In this document: positions 49,722-58,001 of the stretch, piece by piece | Layout: each line of letters starts with the position of its first letter | How positions within the stretch are numbered: position 1 is the stretch's first letter | From: Streptomyces griseosporeus | GTDB taxonomy: Bacteria; Actinomycetota; Actinomycetes; Streptomycetales; Streptomycetaceae | Length of the DNA stretch: 64,000 bases | Assembly: GCF_014656055.1 (NCBI RefSeq) | Contig: NZ_BNBR01000001.1 | Span: 868,001 to 932,000, forward strand | Reading direction: 5' to 3' | Translations under genes and position numbers: made by a program | Notes under the pieces: model-generated | What the model was told of the DNA's origin: nothing | Database searches by the model: none | The model's input: only the letters and a program-made list of their open reading frames with translations

Positions 49722-50963
49722 ATGAGAAAACCAACATCCCTTTCGGTGCTGGCTGCCTTACCGGTGGCCGTCGCGGGGATCGTGGCCACCGCCCCGGCCT
49801 CTGCGCAGACAGCCTCCGCGCCGGCGACCTTCACGGTCGACTCCACCCAAGACGCCGTGGATGCCGACGCGTCCGACGGTCTCTGCCGCACCGCCGTAGG
49901 CACCTGCACCCTGCGTGCGGCGGTCATGGCCGCCAACGCCCGGCCCGGCAGCACCATCGAGCTGCCCGCCGCCCACTACCGGCTGACCATTCCCCCCGAC
50001 CCCGACCGGCTCAACAGGCGCACCGCCGACCCGGCCAGAGGCGACCTGAACATCCTCGAACCGACCACCATCCGGGGTGCCGGTGCGCGGGAGACCATCA
50101 TCGACGCCGACGGCATCGACCGGGTCTTCCGCATGGGCGCCGACACGCAGCTGTCCGACCTCACCGTCACCGGAGGAGACGCCAAGCAGCGGGAGGTGCC
50201 CGTCACCGACCCCGGCGGAGGCGGCATCGCCAACGGCAAGAACATGACGCTGCGCCGGGTGACGGTGACGGGGAACCGCGCCGGCTACGGAGGCGGCATC
50301 TTCAACATCCCCGACTCCCACCTGACGCTGATCGACAGCACCGTCAGCCGCAACACGGCGGGCGAGGCCGGAGGCATCCGGTTCGATGACACCGGCACCG
50401 TGGTCAATTCGACGATCGCGGACAACCGCGTGACCGATGACTGGGACCGGCCGGGCAGCCTGTCTGGATACGGCGGCGGCATCGACATACGCGGCATCGG
50501 CCTCGTGGACATCCGCAACTCCACGATCACCGGCAACACCGCCACCGACGGCGGCGGCGGGATCAACATCGCCCCTGCCTACCTGGACAGCCTGCCGGGC
50601 CCCGTTACCGACCCCGTCAACCTGCCGCTGGGGCACCTCGCGCTGAAGAACACCATCATCGCCGGGAACACCGTCGGCCACACCCCCAGCGACTGCAAAA
50701 ACGTCTTCGCCGCCATCGAGTCACGGGGCAACAACCTCGACAGCGGAAACACCTGCCACCTCACGGCCGAAGGCGATCTCCCCACCCGTGATCCCCACCT
50801 CGCACCCCTGGGTGACAACGGCGGTCCGACGGACACCGTGGCCCTGCTGCCCGGCAGCCCCGCCCTCGACGGCGGTGCCGACTGCCCCTCCACCGACCAG
50901 CGCGGCGTGCCGCGGCCTCAAGGCCCGGCATGCGACATCGGAGCCTTCGAACACCGGCCCTGA
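49722..50963 (+). CDS. Secreted right-handed beta-helix protein (CSLREA / choice-of-anchor Q type)
   Basis: 413-residue exported protein. A signal peptide (MRKPTSLSVLAALPVAVAGI, cleavage after ASA) precedes a CSLREA-like segment: FTVDSTQDAVDADASDGLCR and TLRAAVMAANARPGSTIELP. The middle is a pectate-lyase-like beta helix with repeated short strands and Asn/Gly turns (VTVTGNRAGYGGGIFNI, STVSRNTAGEAGGIRF, STITGNTATDGGGGINI). The C-terminus PLGDNGGPTDTVALLPGSPA then CDIGAFEH is the choice-of-anchor Q domain. No catalytic lyase residues are obvious, so adhesion or polymer binding is as likely as catalysis. Confidence 0.88.
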   Translation: MRKPTSLSVLAALPVAVAGIVATAPASAQTASAPATFTVDSTQDAVDADASDGLCRTAVGTCTLRAAVMAANARPGSTIELPAAHYRLTIPPDPDRLNRRTADPARGDLNILEPTTIRGAGARETIIDADGIDRVFRMGADTQLSDLTVTGGDAKQREVPVTDPGGGGIANGKNMTLRRVTVTGNRAGYGGGIFNIPDSHLTLIDSTVSRNTAGEAGGIRFDDTGTVVNSTIADNRVTDDWDRPGSLSGYGGGIDIRGIGLVDIRNSTITGNTATDGGGGINIAPAYLDSLPGPVTDPVNLPLGHLALKNTIIAGNTVGHTPSDCKNVFAAIESRGNNLDSGNTCHLTAEGDLPTRDPHLAPLGDNGGPTDTVALLPGSPALDGGADCPSTDQRGVPRPQGPACDIGAFEHRP

Positions 50964-51308
50964 CGTCCGCCCCGCACCTCGAGGACTCTCCGTGCGCGCG
51001 GAGTGCTCGGGGTGCGGATCTCCCGAGAGAAGCCGAGGTGTGACCTTCGCAGCGGGCGCAACGTCAGCAAGTCGTGCTGACCAGGGGAACCTCTCTCATG
51101 CCCATGACCTGCCCTGGCCGATTGCCGACTTTTCCGCACACCACCAATCGACATGGCCAGCGGCCTGCACATCCTGCCGCCGCTGACAATGGTGGCTACT
51201 GAGCGACGTCGACCGCGGCGCGCGAAACGTCGCGCTGCCGGAGGGTGATCAACGTCCCCATGCCGGTCCCCCGGCCCTCGGCTCGACGGCCGTAGGCGGG
51301 CAGCTGCC
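50964..51308. other. 345-bp gap at the edge of the defence island
   Basis: Lies between two convergent units (beta-helix gene and drmC). I found no credible gene, tRNA, attachment-site repeat or insertion-sequence end. It is a natural place for an island boundary but shows no direct repeat that I could pair within the window. Confidence 0.4.
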
Positions 51309-52100
51309 TCACCGACGAGAAGGCTGAGCCGCTCGTTCAGGCCGGAAAGGCCTCAGTATGCCAAGACGTTGCAGCTCAACGATGTGCTCTGCCGCGCGCC
51401 GCGGTGCTTCCCCGCCCGCCACCAGCACACCCGCCTCTATGTTGCGCCGAACTGCGGACTCGGTCAGGTTGGCGCTACCGAGGAAGAGGGTTCGGCGGTC
51501 GGCGACCGCCAGCTTGGCGTGCTGGCGTGAGCCGGCGTGTTCGACCGGGTTCCGGGCCCATACCCACAGCACCAGCCCGGGCACTGAGGCGAACGCTTCG
51601 GCGGGTTCCCTTCCCGAAAGAAGTCCGCCCGAGCCTGCCAGCGTCTCGACCACGACGTGCATCTCCACGCCCCTCTCCGCAGCCTCCCTCAGCGCTCGGG
51701 TCAGCGCCGGATACGGACGAGCGGCGTACGTCATGGCCAGCAGTTCGCGTTGCGCCCCGTTGATGACCTCAACGAGCACCTGGGCTGTGGCGCGCACCGG
51801 TACGGCCGGTGTCGAGGGACCACTCCACACTGTGCGGACACGGACCGTGTCCCGAGCCTGTCGTTGGGCGGCCACATAGCCGCGCACATAGGCAGCCGCC
51901 TCGGCCGGCGCCACCGACTCCGACTGCATCGCGTCACAGAGCCGCGCTACGGCCTCGCCGACTCCCGGGCTCTCCAGTTCGGTCAGTATCCGTTCCCTGG
52001 AACGTGCCTGGGCCAGCAGACCGGCGAGGTCCTTGCTCCGGGAGAGTCCGAGAGCCGCGACCGCAGGTCCGACAGCGGCCTCGAATGCGGGGCGGCTCAT
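51309..52100 (-). CDS. drmC: DISARM-type phospholipase D-like protein DrmC
   Basis: 263-residue protein with a single PLD/HKD motif: His194, Lys196 and Asp201 in HAKLAVAD, followed by GSANLTES (209-216). One motif per chain means an active dimer. The N-terminal 100 residues are helical and specific to the DrmC type. Known DISARM systems include this gene but it is not always needed for protection. The ATG at 52100 overlaps the drmB stop as ATGA, so translation is coupled. It is the last gene of the operon. Confidence 0.88.
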   Translation of the reverse strand: MSRPAFEAAVGPAVAALGLSRSKDLAGLLAQARSRERILTELESPGVGEAVARLCDAMQSESVAPAEAAAYVRGYVAAQRQARDTVRVRTVWSGPSTPAVPVRATAQVLVEVINGAQRELLAMTYAARPYPALTRALREAAERGVEMHVVVETLAGSGGLLSGREPAEAFASVPGLVLWVWARNPVEHAGSRQHAKLAVADRRTLFLGSANLTESAVRRNIEAGVLVAGGEAPRRAAEHIVELQRLGILRPFRPERAAQPSRR

Positions 52101-53992
52101 GGCAGCAGACCGACCGGTGTCAGGACCGGCTCCTTGTCCCCGGCCAGCGGGACGAGGAAACGACGGTCAAGGAAGCGGTTGCCGCGTTCGCAGGTCGTCT
52201 CGGACACGAACAGACAGACGTGGCACGCGGCTCCGTGCAGGAAGTCGGCCGGGTCGTGCGGCAGGCGCTCAGCGCACAGAGGATCGGCTGAGCAGTGACT
52301 GGCGTCGGCCAGGGCCCGGCGCACGATCCGGTCGAACTCGCGTTCCTCAGCGAGGGAGACCAGACCACCCAGGGTGCCCTCAGAGTCCGGTACCGCGGTG
52401 TAGATGAGGATGCCCGTCCTCGGGTTCTGTTCATCTCCCGCGTAGATCCGTTCGGCGAGCGAGGCGGAGTTGTAGCCGCATTCCAGGGCGATGGTGCGGA
52501 TCAGCAGGTGGGAGAGGGTGTGCAGGGCGATGTAACGGGCGCCGGGCCAGCCGGAATAGGGGTCGAAGTCGCTCGTCATGCGGTCCGACTTCCGATTGGC
52601 ACGGAAGCGCGCGTACGCCTCTCTGTGCGCCTCCATCTGCGGGGACTTCTCCATGCGAGCGACCCACTCGGCCATCAGGCCGTCCCGCACCCGCAGGAAG
52701 ACACCCTCGCCGCGCACCTCACTCGCGGGCACCCAGTTGCGGGCCCCGCGGGACAGTTCGACGCGCGTGGCGATCTCCGGAGATTCCGGGTCCGGCGCAT
52801 CCAGCCGGCTGAAGCCGATCAGCGCCCGGGCCTCGCGCAGTCTCTCGACCTGCCTGATGTCCCCGAAGAACTCGCTGAGACGGGACGGCACCGGGACCTG
52901 CCGCAGCGCGAAGTCGTCGCTGGGGGAGGGGATGGGCCCGGAAAGGGCGTCCCATTCCGGTCCGAACAGGTCCGCCTGGACGTCGGGCGCGGAGGGAGCC
53001 GGGCCGCCCGCCCCCTGCTTGCGCGCTGTGATCGCCTCGACCACCGATTCGGCGTCGAACTCTTTCAGGAAGGCGAACTTGGGCATGCGCGCCATGAAGT
53101 CGAACTGCCCTCGGTCCTCGATCAGTTCGAGGTCGGGCCAGTGATCGTCGAGGAGCTTGTCGATGTCACCGCCCTGCGCCTTCGGCAGTGCCAGGGCGCT
53201 CAGGGTGAGCGGGAACCACTGGTTCGAGGCGCCCGCCACCATCAGGACCGGTTCCTGTGCACAGCCGTTCGGCTCGTAGGTGCCGAGGTGCGGGTGTCGT
53301 CCGCGGCACGCGGGCAGGTTCCGGCGCCCCCGTTCGCCCATCGCTTCCCGGATGTTCCGCTTCACGCCGCAGGCGACGCACTCGATGGTGACGTTGGCGG
53401 CCTGGTTGCCGCCGTGGTCCTTCATGCGCAGCTTGGGACGCGGCGTCCTGGCGCAGTTCTGCCCGTGGTGGACGTAGGCGGTGTACGGGAATTCGTCGAG
53501 ATGACCAGCGGTGCAGACCAGGGTGAAGCGGGCGGCCACGGCGAGCGGCTTGCCTCGCTTGCAGTCGTGGACGAACTTCGCCTCGTGCGGTGTCCGAGCG
53601 TTGGAGTTGACGAAGGCAAACTCATCCGAGTCGATGGCGGCCAGCACGTTGCAGGCGGTGCAGCGCAGCCATTGGGGGAAGGGCGTGACGGGCACGCCGA
53701 CTCCCTGGGCCGCCCAGCCCTTCGGGTCAGCGTCGGCGCCCTCGAGCCAAGGAGCGGCTCGCAGTTGTTCGACCTGTCCGCGCCCATAGCGCTGGAGCGA
53801 GCGGTTGACGGCGGCGCGGAGGCGGGGCTCGTCGATGTCGTAGTCGGTGACACCGGAGTGGCTCCAGGCGTCGATGCCCCGGATCAGCACGGAGAAGTTC
53901 GGCAGATCGACAAGGGCGCCGACACCGGCGGTGAACATGAGGTGGCTCGGCCGTACGGCACCGACCCTGCGGTTGCTGCCATGGGTGCTCAT
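52097..53992 (-). CDS. drmB: DISARM DUF1998 protein DrmB
   Basis: 631-residue protein. The N-terminus (RRVGAVRPSHLMFTAGVGAL, VDLPNFSVLIRGID) is typical of DrmB. Several Cys pairs are spread through it (RCTACNVLAA, FVHDCKRG, IECVACGVK), probably zinc sites. The C-terminal DUF1998 domain reads HTLSHLLIRTIALECGYNSA, then YTAVPDSEGTLGGLVSLAEE and a closing Cys cluster (HCSADPLC, ACHVCLF, TCERGN). In DISARM, DrmA and DrmB form the complex that loads on incoming phage DNA. ATG at 53992 overlaps drmA by 4 bp. Confidence 0.9.
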   Translation of the reverse strand: MSTHGSNRRVGAVRPSHLMFTAGVGALVDLPNFSVLIRGIDAWSHSGVTDYDIDEPRLRAAVNRSLQRYGRGQVEQLRAAPWLEGADADPKGWAAQGVGVPVTPFPQWLRCTACNVLAAIDSDEFAFVNSNARTPHEAKFVHDCKRGKPLAVAARFTLVCTAGHLDEFPYTAYVHHGQNCARTPRPKLRMKDHGGNQAANVTIECVACGVKRNIREAMGERGRRNLPACRGRHPHLGTYEPNGCAQEPVLMVAGASNQWFPLTLSALALPKAQGGDIDKLLDDHWPDLELIEDRGQFDFMARMPKFAFLKEFDAESVVEAITARKQGAGGPAPSAPDVQADLFGPEWDALSGPIPSPSDDFALRQVPVPSRLSEFFGDIRQVERLREARALIGFSRLDAPDPESPEIATRVELSRGARNWVPASEVRGEGVFLRVRDGLMAEWVARMEKSPQMEAHREAYARFRANRKSDRMTSDFDPYSGWPGARYIALHTLSHLLIRTIALECGYNSASLAERIYAGDEQNPRTGILIYTAVPDSEGTLGGLVSLAEEREFDRIVRRALADASHCSADPLCAERLPHDPADFLHGAACHVCLFVSETTCERGNRFLDRRFLVPLAGDKEPVLTPVGLLP

Positions 53993-56900
53993 CGCTGTGC
54001 CTTCCTGACCGTGTCGGCCGTAACGGGCCCGTACTCGTCACTGTCCACAATGGTCGCGGTGTCGGGGTCGGGGTCGGAGTCGGTCGCGGGCGTGCCGAAG
54101 TGCCAGTCGGGACCGCTGCCCGAGGGCTCTTCCAGGAACACGCCGCCGCCGGGCAGGAGCAGATTGATCTCATTCTCCGTCTCACGCATCGACATGCCGA
54201 CGGTGAGTTCGGTCCACCGGGATCCGTCCGCCCGCCTGAGCAGTCCGTTCACGACGGTCTTCTTGTGCTTCTCCTTGCGGTAGCCGAGTGCCGCAGTGCT
54301 CTCGTCCCGCTTTCTGCGCCATTCGTCCTTCAGTCGGTCCAGGCGTTCACTGAGGTACTGACGGGGTCGGTCACCTCCCACTCGTTCCGCTCTTTCCAGC
54401 AAACGCCGTTCGACGTCCTGCGCGAGCGGGCCGTCGAGGTCGACGTGGTGGGCGTCGAGGTTGCGGGAAGTCTCGTACGTCCTGTGCCGCAGCGCGGCGA
54501 CGTAGGTGGCGGCGACACCCCGGTCGAGTGCACGGCGGGTGTAGGGAGTGACGGAGAGAGCTTCCACCTGGCGGTAGAACGTCGCGTGATAGTGCTCGAA
54601 GTCCTCGTAGTGCGCGAGGTCGCGGGGACGCGACCAGTTGTAGAGGGTCACCACCAGACCGGGACGCCTTGCGTCACGGCCGACCCGGGAGGACGCCTGG
54701 ATGTATTCGGCGGTGTTCTTGGGCTGACCGACGACCAGCATGAGGCCGAAGCGGGAGACGTCGACGCCGACCTGCAGCATGGAGGTGGCGAGGACGACGT
54801 CGACCGCTTGATGCACGGCCGGCGTCATGGACGCCCGGGGCTCTCGCTTCTCCTTCATGGCGGCCGCGTACTCCCGCAGGAAGGCCCGCCGTCGTACCGA
54901 GGTGTCACGCTCGGGGTCGAACTCGATCTCCAGCCGCTTGAGGGCCGAGCCGATGTCCGCAGAGGAGATGCGTGAGGTCAGCTCCTGGATGCTGAGCATC
55001 CCTGCCTTGCTCACAATGCGGTCCGAGAGTGTGTCCTGGCCCTTGCGGCTGCCGTTGGCCCGCACGCGGGTGGTGATGTCGTCGTCCATGTATCGCCGCA
55101 TGCCGGCAAGTTCGCGGGTGGCGTTGAAGTAACCCACGAGTGTCATGTATGGGTCCGCAGGCTTGCCGTAGTCGTCGAAGAGCTGCTGTCCTGCGAGCAG
55201 GAGAATCTCCGCGACGCGGATCTCCGCCGCCTTCAGCCGTGTGCCGTGCGCGCACACGCCCAGATAGCGGCGGCCGGGGTTCTCCCGGCTGAGCTCCACC
55301 TGCCGGGAGAAGAAGGTGTCACCGACGTCCAGCACCTGGGGCGGGAAGACGGCGACCTCGCGGCCGAAGACACCGCGTACCTGGTCGGCGGCCCGCTTGG
55401 TGGTCGCGGTGGACGCGACGATCTTGGGGCCGGTCTCATGGCGCCGTCCGTGGGCGTCGGTGAAGCTCCACGTGCACAGCTGGTCGACGGCGGCTTCGAA
55501 GAGGCCCACGGTGGTGCCGAGCGCTCCGGAGATCAGGTGCAGCTCGTCCTGGATGATCAGGTCCGGGGGCCGCAGTCGGGTGACGGGCTGGGCGGTGACG
55601 CCGGGCAGGTCGCCCCTGGCGTTGTGCCGTCCGCCGCAGCCGGTCTTGGCGTCCAGGTCATCATGGCGGTAGCCGTGGCGGGGGCACAGCTCGGTGACCC
55701 TGCCGAACAGCAGGCCCGCGTAGCCGTTCCACGGAAGCTGAGCGAACTTGTCTACCGTGGCGATCAGCAGCGAGGGCGCAAGCCGGTAGATCTCCTCATC
55801 GACCGTGAGGACGGGGATGCCCTCGCCGGGCGCCTCGCGACGGGAGAAGGGGCAGCGGTCCTCTCCCTCCCCGCGCGGGCAGTAGAGCAGGATCCGGCGG
55901 CGTCCTTCGTCGTACTCCATGTTCGAGCGGGCGGTCAGTCCGCTGCCGCACCACGGGCAGCTGAGGACCTGCAGGACGCGGGCGTGCTTGTCGCTGGCAC
56001 TCTCCTTGGCCTCCGCGATCTGCTCCTTGGCCTCCTCGAACCAGTTCGGCGAAACGGAGGTGCCCACCCAGAGCCCGATGCGGAACGGCGTGGAGCCCCA
56101 CCTCTGATCCCGCGCGACCTCCTCGCGGCGCAGCACCTCACATGCGCTCACCAGAGCAGCGGCGCGCTGGAACTGCTGGGCGGTCAGCAGCCGCAGGGTG
56201 TAGCGCATGAGCACGCCCACCCCGGCGTCACCGCTGCGCGCCTCTGTTCCCGAACCGATCGTCCCCTGCAGACGCCTGAGCGCGAACGTGTAGGCGGCAA
56301 GGCCCAGGTACGCCTCGGTCTTGCCACCGCCGGTCGGGAAGAACAGCAGGTCGACGAGGGCTTGGCGGCCGGTGCCGCGGTGCGGGTGGCCGGGCTGGGT
56401 GAGGGAGGCGATGTTGAGCAGGACGAAGGCGAGCTGGAAGGGACGCCAGCTGGCCCCGGCCTTGCCCTTCCCGTGGACCTCTTCCTGGGCTTTTCGGTAG
56501 GAGAGGGGGTCGTTCTCATGACCGGCGCGGGCGGCGGCGATCGCGGTGTTGCGCCTCTGCAGCGCCATGGCCTGGTTGGCGAATCGGAAGGCCGTGAGGG
56601 CCGTGTCGTCGGCCACGAGCCGGTCGATGCCCAGGGTGATACGGTCGCAGACCTCGAGTGCCTGCTCGATCGCGACCTCGGCCGATTCACGCAGTTCGTC
56701 GGGGAGCGAGCGGGCGGCCCTGCGCTGCTGTTCCAGCCAGGTGCCGTACCCGTCGGCCAGCGGAGCCAGGGCGGCGCTGAGTTCGGCGCGACGGTCGGGA
56801 ACGGCGAGTGCGGCCAGTTCGTCCATACCCAGCTCCAGGCCCTGAAGCAGCTCCTGCTCCTCGAGCGCCGGCGCGGTGGTGGCCCTCACGTCGTATTCGG

Positions 56901-57819
56901 GGAGCCAGACGGTGGTCAGGCGGTGCGCGTTGCGTTCGCCGTCGCGGACATGCGCGTGAACAGCGACATTGCGGCCCTTGGCGTGGCTGAGGCTGTCCCG
57001 GTAGAGGAGGCGCAGCCGCCGCTCCTCGGCGTCCTCGGGCGCGTTGCCGCGACTTGCCGCGTCGAGAGGATCGTCGACGGGCAGAAAGACGGCGGCCTGG
57101 TCGTCGGGAAAGGCGGTGACGTCGATCTCGGTCTGGAAGAGCCAGTGGGCGTCGCGTGCGTCCCGGCTGTCCGGCTGCCGGTTGACGAGGGCCAGCTCGA
57201 CTATGCGGAGATCCTCAGTACCCGCGCGGCTGGTGTGCCGGCGTACCTGTACGTCCAGAACCACGGCCTCACCGCTGAGTTCGACGGCCCGATCGGTCGC
57301 GCCGGTCACGTCGATGTCCACCAGGTGCTCGACGGGCTCACGCGACCAGACCCTGCGGGTCGTCCCCCGGTCGGTGGCTTCCTCCGTCTGCGTGTAGCGA
57401 CCCCAGCGCACCGTGGCGCTGAGTGTGCCCACGGAGGCCGGGACCGTGAAGGCCAGCCCCATCGACGATGCCCAGATGTGCCCGGCGGCCTGCGGGCTGA
57501 GCCGGTCCTGCAGGTCGCTGTCGTCACCTTCCTGCTCGTCACCCGACTCACCGTCCGCACTCTGGGCGGCCGCGCGCGCGATCCGGTCCGTCGTGACGGC
57601 CTCGGGGCGCGGACCGAGCATCCCGACGAGGTAGCGGTCGCGTGGCCCGGAGGATGCACTCGGAAGGGTTTCCGTCTCACCGTCCCAGGGCCCCAGCAGA
57701 TCCCGGCGGATGTAGGCGACGAGTGCGTCCCGGACTGTGTAGGAGTCCCCTGCGCGGAAGGTTTGGGGAACCTCGTCGAGCGGGTGCGGGACAGCGGCCT
57801 GGGCAGGCTGGGCCGGCAT
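53989..57819 (-). CDS. drmA: DISARM helicase DrmA
   Basis: 1276-residue superfamily 2 helicase, first gene of the leftward operon. The N-terminal 480 residues are an accessory region. Walker A is FFPTGGGKTEAYLG (about 490); the DExH-type box is IIQDELHLISGALG (about 758), with QDELH in place of DEAH. The C-terminal helicase domain includes ATSMLQVGVDVSRFGLMLVV and QASSRVGRDARRPGLVV, carrying the arginine finger. A zinc-like CPWCGSG...CPRGEGEDRC insertion lies between. All ATPase motifs are present. The promoter at 57886-57914 is on its strand. DrmA with DrmB is the core of DISARM. Confidence 0.92.
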   Translation of the reverse strand: MPAQPAQAAVPHPLDEVPQTFRAGDSYTVRDALVAYIRRDLLGPWDGETETLPSASSGPRDRYLVGMLGPRPEAVTTDRIARAAAQSADGESGDEQEGDDSDLQDRLSPQAAGHIWASSMGLAFTVPASVGTLSATVRWGRYTQTEEATDRGTTRRVWSREPVEHLVDIDVTGATDRAVELSGEAVVLDVQVRRHTSRAGTEDLRIVELALVNRQPDSRDARDAHWLFQTEIDVTAFPDDQAAVFLPVDDPLDAASRGNAPEDAEERRLRLLYRDSLSHAKGRNVAVHAHVRDGERNAHRLTTVWLPEYDVRATTAPALEEQELLQGLELGMDELAALAVPDRRAELSAALAPLADGYGTWLEQQRRAARSLPDELRESAEVAIEQALEVCDRITLGIDRLVADDTALTAFRFANQAMALQRRNTAIAAARAGHENDPLSYRKAQEEVHGKGKAGASWRPFQLAFVLLNIASLTQPGHPHRGTGRQALVDLLFFPTGGGKTEAYLGLAAYTFALRRLQGTIGSGTEARSGDAGVGVLMRYTLRLLTAQQFQRAAALVSACEVLRREEVARDQRWGSTPFRIGLWVGTSVSPNWFEEAKEQIAEAKESASDKHARVLQVLSCPWCGSGLTARSNMEYDEGRRRILLYCPRGEGEDRCPFSRREAPGEGIPVLTVDEEIYRLAPSLLIATVDKFAQLPWNGYAGLLFGRVTELCPRHGYRHDDLDAKTGCGGRHNARGDLPGVTAQPVTRLRPPDLIIQDELHLISGALGTTVGLFEAAVDQLCTWSFTDAHGRRHETGPKIVASTATTKRAADQVRGVFGREVAVFPPQVLDVGDTFFSRQVELSRENPGRRYLGVCAHGTRLKAAEIRVAEILLLAGQQLFDDYGKPADPYMTLVGYFNATRELAGMRRYMDDDITTRVRANGSRKGQDTLSDRIVSKAGMLSIQELTSRISSADIGSALKRLEIEFDPERDTSVRRRAFLREYAAAMKEKREPRASMTPAVHQAVDVVLATSMLQVGVDVSRFGLMLVVGQPKNTAEYIQASSRVGRDARRPGLVVTLYNWSRPRDLAHYEDFEHYHATFYRQVEALSVTPYTRRALDRGVAATYVAALRHRTYETSRNLDAHHVDLDGPLAQDVERRLLERAERVGGDRPRQYLSERLDRLKDEWRRKRDESTAALGYRKEKHKKTVVNGLLRRADGSRWTELTVGMSMRETENEINLLLPGGGVFLEEPSGSGPDWHFGTPATDSDPDPDTATIVDSDEYGPVTADTVRKAQR

Positions 57820-57885
57820 GCGGTGGGTCCTTTCGGACAGATCCGTTGGAGCGCGGTGATGCGCCCATGGGTGGCAGCAACAGAA

Positions 57886-57914
57886 AATATAGATCGTTGA
57901 CTCAGTTCACACAA
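57886..57914 (-). promoter_or_regulatory. Sigma-70-type promoter of the drmABC operon
   Basis: On the minus strand TTGTGT (57914-57909) is followed after exactly 17 bases by TATATT (57891-57886), a good house-keeping -35/-10 pair. The -10 lies 67 bases before the drmA start. This stretch is unusually AT-rich for the window. Confidence 0.65.
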
Positions 57915-57918
57915 CGAT
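57893..57918. promoter_or_regulatory. Inverted repeat overlapping the drmA promoter
   Basis: ATCGTTG (57893-57899) and CAACGAT (57912-57918) are perfect 7-bp arms 12 bases apart. One arm covers the -35 box and the other abuts the -10, as expected for a repressor site. No regulator gene is in the visible island. Confidence 0.5.
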
Positions 57919-58001
57919 TATGGGGAGCTTCGTCACTCGGCGGCCCGATCAGTCTCTAGGCTGTTGCTCGCCCACCGCCCGCCCACGGCTCGAGGACGCC
58001 C

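Noticed and set aside
50964..51308. An attachment site or insertion-sequence scar at the island border
   Set aside because: No direct repeat, tRNA end or transposase remnant could be identified.
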